Assembly (NCBI GenBank): GCA_038237235.1 | Contig: JBBRYW010000115.1 | Location: 1-10,764 of the forward strand | Direction of reading: 5' to 3' | Length of the DNA stretch: 10,764 bases | DNA from: JBBRYW01 sp038237235 | Lineage (GTDB): Bacteria; Actinomycetota; Thermoleophilia; Gaiellales; Gaiellaceae | Part shown: one piece after another, positions 1 to 5,187 of the stretch | Position numbering within the stretch: position 1 is the first letter of the stretch | Layout of the letters: every line of letters starts with the position of its first letter | Made by a program: the position numbers and the translations under genes | Notes under the pieces: generated by a model | Told to the model about the DNA's origin: nothing | The model's input: the letters and a program-made list of their open reading frames with translations, nothing else | Database searches by the model: none

Positions 1-233
1 AGGTGCAGCGTCACTCCATAGCGCCCCTCGGGGAGCGCTGCGGCGGTCACGCCGGCGAGGCGCTCGCGACCGTCCAGCGTCATCCGCGTCCCGAGGGGTC
101 CGGCATCGGCTCGGATCACGCCCTCGACCGCAAGCGCCTGGGCAAGGGCGAGCCGGGACAGCTGCACGCGCTCCGACGCAGCACGGCCAGACAGCCTCGC
201 CCCCGCCGCTCGCGTGGGATCGGCTTCTACCAT
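1..233 (-). CDS. Small Asp23-operon protein, C-terminus cut by window edge
   Basis: An open frame on the minus strand starts with ATG at 233, six bases after the TAG of the Asp23 gene, and stays open to the left edge (at least 77 codons seen). It begins MVEADPTRAAG and contains the stretches LAQALAVEGVIRADAG and GRYGVTLHL. The pattern 'A-A-V-x-GV ... G ... YGV-x-L-x-L' resembles the first strand-helix part of Asp23/Gls24-like proteins, and small proteins of this sort commonly close actinobacterial Asp23 operons. That family link is inferred from pattern only. Tight spacing argues for translational coupling with the gene before it. It has no visible signal peptide or membrane segment in the part seen. 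The plus-strand frame over the same bases has no recognisable protein character. Confidence 0.6.
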   Translation of the reverse strand, partial: MVEADPTRAAGARLSGRAASERVQLSRLALAQALAVEGVIRADAGPLGTRMTLDGRERLAGVTAAALPEGRYGVTLH

Positions 234-239
234 CGACCG

Positions 240-680
240 CTACTGGACGCGCGTCGGCTCGGGGGCGTCTTCGTCGCCAGGAAAGTGGAGATCGTTGACG
301 CTGACGTTGACCTCGGTCACGGTCAGACCGCAGATCCCCTCGATCCGCCGGATCACGTTCTCGCGGATTCGATTTGTGACCTGGGGAATCGACTCGCCGT
401 ACTCGATCACGACGGTCAGGTCGACTGCAGCCTCACGCTCGCCGACCTCGACCGAGACACCCTGGCTGCGCTCGTCGCCGAAGCCGACCCGCTGCGTCAT
501 CGCGCCGAGGGCACGAGTAGCGCCGCCGCCAAGCGCGTAGACGCCAGCCACCTCGTGCGCGGCGATTCCGGCGACCTTGCTTACGACCGCATCGGCGATC
601 GTCGTGGTGCCATGCTCTGTCTGCAGTGGCGATGCCTCCACCGGCCTCGTCGGGTGGCTCGCGGGCGTCTCTTCCGCCAT
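240..680 (-). CDS. Asp23/Gls24 family envelope stress response protein
   Basis: A 146-residue protein of the Asp23/Gls24 (alkaline shock) family, whose members in Gram-positive bacteria gather at the inner face of the membrane and take part in envelope homeostasis. Family features seen: an N-terminal disordered stretch (residues about 1-22), then GTTTIADAVVSKVAGIAAHEVAGVY, split here as GTTTIADAVVSKVAG followed by IAAHEVAGVYAL, then a glycine-rich turn. It ends with the conserved VDLTVVIEYGESIPQV, helix NRIRENVIRRIEGICGL and final strand VTEVNVSVNDLHF. The frame is open much further upstream, but ATG 680 is clearly the start. It carries a strong Shine-Dalgarno (GGAGG five bases before ATG) and the upstream residues overlap the neighbouring gene. 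It lies 98 bases after the zinc-finger/Asp23 fusion gene and should share its transcript. Length and motifs are normal for the family. Confidence 0.92.
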   Translation of the reverse strand: MAEETPASHPTRPVEASPLQTEHGTTTIADAVVSKVAGIAAHEVAGVYALGGGATRALGAMTQRVGFGDERSQGVSVEVGEREAAVDLTVVIEYGESIPQVTNRIRENVIRRIEGICGLTVTEVNVSVNDLHFPGDEDAPEPTRVQ

Positions 681-761
681 CTTTTCCTCCTCGTGTGAGC
701 TGTGTGAGTGTTCTGCCTTCTTAGAACCAGCTCGGCACGGAAAGTTCCGCGCTACAAGCTG

Positions 762-780
762 AGAGCGGCAGGAACGCTCT
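762..780 (-). terminator. Weak hairpin at the end of the zinc-finger/Asp23 gene
   Basis: On the minus strand AGAGCG (780-775) can pair with CGCTCT (767-762) across a seven-base loop. The stem starts inside the TAG stop codon of the upstream gene. No T-run follows, so it is not a convincing intrinsic terminator. It could be an mRNA processing or attenuation site in the 98-base gap before the downstream Asp23 gene. Six pairs in GC-rich DNA can occur by chance. Confidence 0.2.
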
Positions 781-1420
781 AGTTGCGAGCGAGCCGGACA
801 TCGCCTATCAGGATGTCGACATCCACCGCGATAAGACCCGTCATCTGTGCGATGCGGCGGAGGATCAGCTCTCGCAAAGTGCTCGCTGCGCTCGGGAGAT
901 GGACGCCGTAGTCGACGATCAGCCGCAGATTGACGACGACTCGCTCGTCGGTGATGTTGACCGTCAGGCCCGCGTCCGCGCCTCCGGCGAATCGCCCATG
1001 CGCCGCCTCGGCCCAGCCGCCAACCGGGTCGAGCTCGGGCAGCTCGCGCACCGTCAATGCAACGATCCTCGCGATCACGGAGTCGGCGACCCTCGTGCTG
1101 CCCCTCTCGTCCTGGAGGAGCGCGTGTCGGACGAGGCTCGGCACAACGTCCTCGAGCGGGACCGGCAGAGAGGAGCGCGAGCCTTGCTCGCGGATGCGCT
1201 GCAGCACCGTCTGCACGATCCGGTACGGCGCGTTCACCTCCTCGCGAGCCAGTTCCTGGACGCGGCCCCAAAGGTCATTGAGCTCCCGGAGCACTTTCCG
1301 GCAGTGCGGGCACGAGCTCTGATGCTTGGGATCCGCCGGCCGCAGGTTGTCAGCAACCTGATCGATCAGCTCCGAAAGCTCGCCGCCGCAGGGCAGTCGC
1401 CCGCGTCCCCTCGCGTTCAC
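779..1420 (-). CDS. Zinc-finger (anti-sigma-like) / Asp23 fusion protein
   Basis: A 213-residue two-part protein. Residues 1-60 carry a ZAS-like zinc motif, C11-x21-H33-x3-C37-x2-C40 (local sequence HQSSCPHC). This is the H-x3-C-x2-C signature of zinc-binding anti-sigma factors, with Cys in place of the usual first His. Residues about 60-110 are charged and helical. Residues about 111-213 form an Asp23/Gls24 domain with STRVADSVIARIVALTVREL, VNLRLIVDYGVHLPSAA, LRELILRRIAQMTG and VDVDILIGDVRL. Because it directly follows the sigma gene, I infer that it binds and restrains that sigma factor and links it to envelope state. Start: GTG 1420 forms a GTGA overlap with the sigma stop and has GAGG eight bases upstream. 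GTG 1426 is the alternative but sits only two bases from that motif. It has no membrane segment, unlike many anti-sigma factors. Confidence 0.85.
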   Translation of the reverse strand: MNARGRGRLPCGGELSELIDQVADNLRPADPKHQSSCPHCRKVLRELNDLWGRVQELAREEVNAPYRIVQTVLQRIREQGSRSSLPVPLEDVVPSLVRHALLQDERGSTRVADSVIARIVALTVRELPELDPVGGWAEAAHGRFAGGADAGLTVNITDERVVVNLRLIVDYGVHLPSAASTLRELILRRIAQMTGLIAVDVDILIGDVRLARN

Positions 1421-1878
1421 CGCCACTGCCTCATTCCATTCACGAGCTCGAGCCGCGCGCGGTGGATGCGTCCCTTCACGGCGGGGACACTAATCTCAAG
1501 CACCTCGGCGATCTCCTCGTACGAAAGGCCCTCGAGCTCGCGCAGTACGAGCGCCGCCCGCTGCTCCGGTGTCAGGCGGGCGAGCGCGCGCTTCAGAGCT
1601 TCGAGCTCGGCTCGAGTCTCGACGAGCTCCGCGAGAGATGAATCGCGCGCCTCGGGCTCCGCCTCGAGTGACGCAATGGGCCGACGTGAGCGCAGCAGGT
1701 TGAGGCAGCGACGCGTGACGATCTGAACGACCCAGGTGCTGAACGAGCTCTCGACACGGAATCCCGGCAGGGCCCGCCAGGACTGCAAGAAGGCGTCCTG
1801 TGCTGCGTCCTCGGCCTCGGAAGCGTCCCGGAGCATGCGAAGGGCGATCCGGTAGATACGGGCTCGATGACGACGCAC
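1417..1878 (-). CDS. ECF-type RNA polymerase sigma-70 factor
   Basis: An RNA polymerase sigma factor of extracytoplasmic-function type with regions 2 and 4 only. Region 2 shows RIYRIALRMLRDASEAEDAA then QDAFLQSWRALPGF and FSTWVVQIVTRRCLNLLRSR. Region 4 shows LTPEQRAALVLRELEGLSY, then the helix-turn-helix YEEIAEVLEISVPAVKGRIH. The coordinates use GTG 1878, the first standard start in frame, but this cuts region 2. The frame stays open upstream to a TAG at 1968-1966 and encodes LVRAAQFGDLYAFEELVRRH, an excellent match to the usual sigma N-terminus. No ATG, GTG or TTG lies there. An SD-like AGAGGA (1967-1962) sits eight bases before an ATA codon (1953-1951), which would give 178 residues, normal for ECF sigmas. 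It is followed with a GTGA overlap by the putative anti-sigma/Asp23 gene. Sigma identity is near certain; the start is not. Confidence 0.93.
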   Translation of the reverse strand: MRRHRARIYRIALRMLRDASEAEDAAQDAFLQSWRALPGFRVESSFSTWVVQIVTRRCLNLLRSRRPIASLEAEPEARDSSLAELVETRAELEALKRALARLTPEQRAALVLRELEGLSYEEIAEVLEISVPAVKGRIHRARLELVNGMRQWR

Positions 1879-1961
1879 GAGCTCCTCGAACGCATAGAGG
1901 TCACCAAACTGTGCAGCGCGAACGAGCTGGATGTCCTCGGTCTTCAGGACTATCGGGGGGA

Positions 1962-1967
1962 TCCTCT
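1962..1967 (-). promoter_or_regulatory. Likely ribosome binding site of the sigma gene, before an ATA codon
   Basis: AGAGGA on the minus strand lies eight bases upstream of ATA (1953-1951). The reading frame beginning there continues without a stop into the sigma factor and supplies its conserved N-terminal residues. This spacing is typical for real start sites, so ATA (or a base that should read ATG) is the best candidate start. CTG at 1947-1945 is a second non-standard option. Confidence 0.45.
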
Positions 1968-1988
1968 AGACAGAGAGCAGTGGCGTGA

Positions 1989-2005
1989 ATTATCCGCACC
2001 GGTGC
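1989..2005 (-). promoter_or_regulatory. Possible promoter -10 element with adjoining palindrome
   Basis: On the minus strand GATAAT (1994-1989) matches a sigma-70 -10 box in five of six bases, and would place a transcript start near 1982, about 30 bases before the proposed sigma start. Immediately upstream lies a perfect 10-base palindrome, GCACCGGTGC (1996-2005), which falls in the would-be spacer and could be an operator. No convincing -35 box is seen, so this stays a weak call. Confidence 0.3.
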
Positions 2006-2020
2006 CATGCGCCGGGCAGA

Positions 2021-2040
2021 GGGCGCCGATGCGCCTCGGC
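2021..2040 (-). terminator. GC-rich hairpins just after the epimerase gene
   Basis: Directly after the TGA of the epimerase gene two alternative stems can form. One is GGCGC/GCGCC around a four-base loop (2022-2035). The other is GCCGA/TCGGC around six bases (2025-2040). No T-run follows. They may slow transcription between the epimerase gene and the sigma operon, but GC-rich DNA gives such stems often. Confidence 0.25.
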
Positions 2041-3105
2041 TCATCGCGCGGAGAGCGTATCGATCAGGTCGGCGATGCGCTGCGCCGCGCGACCGTCGCC
2101 GTAGAGCTGCGGCCGCTCGTCGGGCATGCCGGCGGCGGCCACCGCGGCGGCGATCCGGTCGGGGTCGGCGTCGACGAGCACGTTCGCTCCGGCCTCGATG
2201 GTGTCGACCCACTCGGTCGACGGCCTCATCGTGACGCACGGCACGCCGTACCAGTAGGCCTCCTTCTGCAAGCCGCCCGAGTCGGTCGCGATCACCCGCG
2301 CCTGCGAGGCGAGCGCGGCCAGGTCGAGGTAGCCGAGCGGCTCTACGAGCCTGATTTGCTCGCCGACTCGGAGGCTGCTGGCATCGAGCGCGGCGCGGGT
2401 TCGAGGGTGCGCGGGGAAGATCACGGGCTCGCTCACTCGGCCCAGTCCCTCGACGATCCGGTCGAGGCGCGGCGGGGCAACGTTCGCCTCCCGATGAACG
2501 GTCGCGAGGACATACGCTCCCGGGAAGAGCCCAAGCCGGTCGAGGATGCGGGAGCGCTCCCGTGCGAGCGGGGCGAGGCGGAAGCAAACGTCGGCCATCA
2601 CGTCGCCGACCACCTCGGCCTGGCCCGGAGCACCCTCGGCCGCCAGCGTGTCGCGCGAGCGCTCGTCGGGGCAGAGCAGGAGCGCCGAGATGCGGTCAAC
2701 CTCGATTCGGTTCCGCTCCTCGGGCATGGACAGGTCGCCGCTCCGCAGGCCAGCCTCGACATGGGTGACTGGGACGCCGGCGTGGACGCCCGCGCGGGCC
2801 CCGGCGAGCGTGGAATTCGTGTCCCCGAAGACGAGTATCCAGTCGGGCTGCTCGCGCTCGATCGCCGCGCCGATGCCGGGCTCCATTCGCTCGAGCATCT
2901 CGTCGCGCGGCAGTGCGCCGATCCCCAGGCGGTAGTCGGGCTCGGCCAAGTCGAGCTCGTCGAAGAACACTTGCGACAGCTCGCGGTCGTAGTGCTGACC
3001 CGTGTGGAGCACGACCTCCTCGATGCCGCGCTCGCGGAGCGCGACCGAGAGCGGCGCCGACTTGATGAACTGGGGACGGTTGCCGACGACGGAGAGGATC
3101 TTCAC
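2041..3105 (-). CDS. wecB: Non-hydrolysing UDP-N-acetylglucosamine 2-epimerase
   Basis: A 354-residue cytosolic enzyme of the non-hydrolysing epimerase family, which interconverts UDP-GlcNAc and UDP-ManNAc to feed surface-polysaccharide synthesis. Family motifs in order: VVGNRPQFIK (residues 6-15, the usual G-T/N-R-P-E loop with Gln for Glu), HTGQHYD (34-40), VFGDTNSTLAGA (92-103), HVEAGLRS (115-122), MPEERNRIEVDRIS (127-140), TVHREAN (202-208), FPAHPRT (230-236), EPLGYLDL (255-262), ATDSGGLQKEAYW (273-285) and RPSTEWVDT (294-302). Catalytic-site candidates Asp95, Glu117, Glu130 and His204 are all present. The start is GTG 3105, where homology begins. No good Shine-Dalgarno precedes it, so the message may be leaderless or weakly translated; the open frame runs upstream to 3261, but those residues do not look like the family. 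Neighbouring glycan genes fit a role in a nucleotide-sugar pathway. Other NDP-HexNAc 2-epimerases cannot be excluded. Confidence 0.93.
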   Translation of the reverse strand: MKILSVVGNRPQFIKSAPLSVALRERGIEEVVLHTGQHYDRELSQVFFDELDLAEPDYRLGIGALPRDEMLERMEPGIGAAIEREQPDWILVFGDTNSTLAGARAGVHAGVPVTHVEAGLRSGDLSMPEERNRIEVDRISALLLCPDERSRDTLAAEGAPGQAEVVGDVMADVCFRLAPLARERSRILDRLGLFPGAYVLATVHREANVAPPRLDRIVEGLGRVSEPVIFPAHPRTRAALDASSLRVGEQIRLVEPLGYLDLAALASQARVIATDSGGLQKEAYWYGVPCVTMRPSTEWVDTIEAGANVLVDADPDRIAAAVAAAGMPDERPQLYGDGRAAQRIADLIDTLSAR

Positions 3106-3493
3106 GGGACATGAGCGTATTCGAGTGGGTCCCGTCAGTCGCCGCGACTTTCCGGGTGGCTTTCCAGGCCCTAATGCTCCGGCAGGCGGCGTCTCCGACG
3201 TCAGGAAAGTGTCTACGCCACGCGGCGACGAACTCCACCATGGCTCGCTGCGGGGTCCCATTCGAGTATGACGCGGGCCTCGTCAAGCTGAGCCGCGTGC
3301 ATCGCGTCGGGCTGAGAAGCATCCGGGCGTAGGCGACGAGACGTGAGTCCGCGGGCGTCTGGTCGACCTTCCGGATGCGTGGCTGCTGCGGCCGGGCGGG
3401 ATGCGCTTCCATCTCGCTTCCTCGACGGGTCGCCGGCGATCGTGTACGGCTCGGTTGCGCCAGTCAACCCCGTGCGTGACATACTCGCGCGCG
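3106..3493. other. Gene-free region between epimerase and fabD remnant
   Basis: This stretch of 388 bases holds no convincing gene on either strand, and the open frames over it look random. It should contain the promoter of the minus-strand epimerase gene, but I see no clear -35/-10 pair. An 8-base direct repeat, ATTCGAGT, occurs at 3119-3126 and 3260-3267, each next to a GGGTCCC but in opposite order. TTGCGC near 3454 and CATACT near 3479 could be a relic promoter for the fabD remnant, with a long 19-base spacer. Confidence 0.5.
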
Positions 3494-3760
3494 GTGACGG
3501 CCGGCGCGTTCCTCCACCTGGGTCAGGGCTCGCAGAAGGTCGGCATGGGGGCCGAGGTGCTCGCCAACCACCTCTCGGACTACCTCGCTCAGGCCGAGGC
3601 GGCGTCCGGCCGGCCGATCCGCCGCATCTGTGTCGAGACGCCGATGGATCCGCCGGCATGAACGAAGGTGGCACAGCCGGCGCTGTTCGCGGTCTTCCTC
3701 GCGCTCAGGGACGCCCCGCGCCCGCGCGGCATCCAGCCCGGCCACACGGCGCGGCGACGC
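3494..3760 (+). pseudogene. fabD: Decayed fabD (malonyl-CoA:ACP transacylase) fragment
   Basis: In one plus-strand frame a GTG at 3494 opens VTAGAFLHLGQGSQKVGMGA, clearly the N-terminus of FabD, whose usual form is 'FLFPGQGSQ-x-VGMG'. It is followed by YLAQAEAASGRPIRRIC and PMDPPA. A TGA at 3659-3661 then interrupts the frame. The same frame continues with TKVAQPALFAVFLALRDA and RPRGIQP, the next conserved FabD block ('T-x-VAQPALFA'). The TGA sits where FabD proteins often have Arg, so a single CGA-to-TGA change would explain it. After about 3752 similarity is lost: the nucleophile motif GHSLGE is missing (only GHTARR), as are the catalytic His region and the C-terminal two thirds. FabD normally has about 300 residues; about 90 are left. 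Intact FabD supplies malonyl-ACP for fatty acid synthesis. This copy cannot work, and a functional gene presumably exists elsewhere. Confidence 0.8.
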
Positions 3761-3881
3761 GAGCCTAAGGAGCGCGGGTCTGAACTTCGTCCGCTCGACC
3801 GGCTGGTTCATGCGGACGCACCGCCGGGGCCCGCGCGTCTTGATTGTCGGCACCGCTAGCGGCGTCTAGCACGCCGGCGAT

Positions 3882-4511
3882 TTGCTCGCCGGCGGCCCGC
3901 TCCTCCTCGTCGAGGGGCTATCGCGCGAGTTCGGCGGCCGGCGGGTGGTCGAGGGCTTCGACCTCGCCGCCCTTCCCGGCGATCGCATCGCGCTGCACGG
4001 GCGGAACGGCTCGGGCAAGACCACGATTCTGCGCTGCATCCTCGGCACACTCGTGCCCACCAGCGGACGGATCTCTGTGGGCGGCCATCCCGCCGGATCG
4101 CGGGAGGCTCGCGGGCTCATCGGCGCCATGCTCGCGCACGATCGCAGCTTCTACGGGCGTCTCACTGGGTGGACGAACCTCCTCTTCGTCGCGAGGGTGC
4201 GCCATCCCGATACGCGAGCGGCAGCCCGAACGGTGCGCGCGCTCGAAGAGGAGCTGGAGCTCTCCGACATTCTCTGGCGCCGTGTCGACCGCTGCTCGAC
4301 CGGGATGATCCAAAAGCTCGCGCTGGCGCGAGCACTCGTCCACGAGCCTCCGCTCCTCCTGCTCGACGAGCCGACTCGCTCGCTCGACGACACGGCGTCG
4401 GCGCTTCTCTGGGCGGCACTCGAGCGGCGGCCGCGCGTGGCCGTGGTGATCGCGACGAACCGGCGCCACGACCTCGGGCGCTGCGATCGCACGGTGCGGC
4501 TGGCTGGCTAG
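3882..4511 (+). CDS. ABC transporter ATP-binding protein (ABC-2 exporter type)
   Basis: A 209-residue ABC ATPase that should power export through an ABC-2 permease. Motifs: Walker A GRNGSGKTT (40-48), helical-domain motif DRSFYGRLTG (87-96) typical of ATPases that partner glycan or lipid ABC-2 exporters, signature STGMIQKLALARAL (139-152), Walker B LLLLDEP (158-164) with Glu163, and D-loop SLD (167-169). Two key positions are unusual: the Q-loop region reads AMLAHDR without a Gln, and the H-loop His is Asn193 (VIATNRRHD). The domain is also short by some 20-30 residues. The start is TTG 3882, the only usable codon after an in-frame TAG at 3867-3869, and no Shine-Dalgarno is seen. The likely partner permease lies at 7483-8313 on the other strand. 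It ends convergently with the methyltransferase gene at a shared CTAG. It is probably functional, but the altered loops and poor start leave room for decay. Confidence 0.85.
   Translation: MLAGGPLLLVEGLSREFGGRRVVEGFDLAALPGDRIALHGRNGSGKTTILRCILGTLVPTSGRISVGGHPAGSREARGLIGAMLAHDRSFYGRLTGWTNLLFVARVRHPDTRAAARTVRALEEELELSDILWRRVDRCSTGMIQKLALARALVHEPPLLLLDEPTRSLDDTASALLWAALERRPRVAVVIATNRRHDLGRCDRTVRLAG
4508..4511. other. Shared CTAG: two convergent genes stop on one palindrome
   Basis: The plus-strand ATPase gene ends with TAG at 4509-4511 and the minus-strand methyltransferase ends with TAG at 4510-4508. Both stops are read from the same CTAG palindrome. No space for a terminator remains between the two genes, so transcripts must run into each other. 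Confidence 0.9.
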
Positions 4512-5185
4512 CTCGCCGGCCGAATCTCGTAGATGAAGTTGTGCGACTCGGCGTAATAGGCGTGGAGCAGCGTCGTCACTTCGTACCCGAGCTCCTTCGC
4601 GATCCGAGCGGGGTCGTGCTCCGGCCTCGCTCGGTCCGAAAACGCCATCACCGCGACGCCACCCGGCGCAAGGCGTGGCTCCGCCTCGATCAGGAACCGT
4701 CTCGTGAGTCTGTACCCGCCGTCCGGGCCGCACCCGCAGAGGACTCCGCCTTTGCTGGGGGCGAACGGCTGGTTGAAGGCAACCAGGTCGAATGTGAGGG
4801 AGGCGGGGATGGCGTCGAACAGGTCGCTCCGAACGACGGTGACCGGGCCGACGTGGGGGTTCCGCTCGACGTTTTGGCGCGTGCACTCGACCGCCGGCCC
4901 GTGGACGTCGGCAGCCCAGACGTCGAGCGCCCCCGACTGCTTGAGCGCGAGCGCGAGGTAGCCCGAGCCGCAGCCCATCTCGAGCGCCCGGCGCCCGCCG
5001 TAACCCGCGCAGACGGTCGCCATGTTGCGGGCACATCGGCCGAGATCGGGCGGGAAGACGTCCTCGTCGACCGCGATCGTGAGCCCGTCGAGCGCGACCG
5101 TGTAAGGCTGCTTGGCGAGGAGCTCGGCAAGCTCGAGATGAACTTCGCCCGCGTTGTCTCCGAGCGCCAAGTCTCCGAGCGCCAA
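4508..5185 (-). CDS. SAM-dependent methyltransferase, small-domain/HemK-like
   Basis: A 225-residue class I methyltransferase. The SAM-binding motif I is ALEMGCGSGYLAL (67-79), the acidic ribose-binding residue is Asp93 (AADVHGPAVE), and motif IV is FDLVAFNQPFAP (132-143). In HemK/PrmC and RsmC-type enzymes motif IV is NPPY, which holds the amino group to be methylated; NQPF here is a variant, so the substrate may differ. The N-terminal strand pair KQPYTVALDGLTIAVDEDVF is typical of 'MTS' domains. I infer an N-methylation, perhaps of the amino sugar made by the aminotransferase in the same operon, but that is unproven. TTG 5185 lies two bases after the glycosyltransferase TAG. TTG 5170 is the alternative, created by a 15-base tandem duplication that also repeats a GGAG motif. 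Frame residues upstream of 5185 overlap the glycosyltransferase and are not needed. Confidence 0.85.
   Translation of the reverse strand: MALGDLALGDNAGEVHLELAELLAKQPYTVALDGLTIAVDEDVFPPDLGRCARNMATVCAGYGGRRALEMGCGSGYLALALKQSGALDVWAADVHGPAVECTRQNVERNPHVGPVTVVRSDLFDAIPASLTFDLVAFNQPFAPSKGGVLCGCGPDGGYRLTRRFLIEAEPRLAPGGVAVMAFSDRARPEHDPARIAKELGYEVTTLLHAYYAESHNFIYEIRPAS
5156..5185 (-). repeat. Perfect 15-base tandem duplication at the methyltransferase start
   Basis: TTGGCGCTCGGAGAC occurs twice back to back (minus strand, 5185-5171 and 5170-5156). Each copy offers a TTG, and the first copy places a GGAG two bases before the second TTG. In frame it reads (M/L)ALGD twice. It looks like a replication-slippage duplication that doubled the start region. 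Confidence 0.9.
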
Positions 5186-5187
5186 CG

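Noticed and set aside
899..1726. 275-codon plus-strand open frame
   Set aside because: It is antisense to the sigma and zinc-finger/Asp23 genes and has no recognisable domain.
1867..3114. 415-codon plus-strand open frame over the epimerase gene
   Set aside because: It lies antisense to a protein with all epimerase motifs. Its own sequence is Arg/Gly/Asp-rich with no family pattern, as expected for a shadow frame in GC-rich DNA.
3213..3674. Open frames antisense to the fabD remnant
   Set aside because: Proline/arginine-rich shadow sequence. The opposite strand holds readable FabD blocks.
3494..3760. Stop-codon readthrough or selenocysteine at the TGA in fabD
   Set aside because: The sequence after the next block lacks the active site and all later FabD parts, and no Sec insertion hairpin is evident. 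Decay explains it better.
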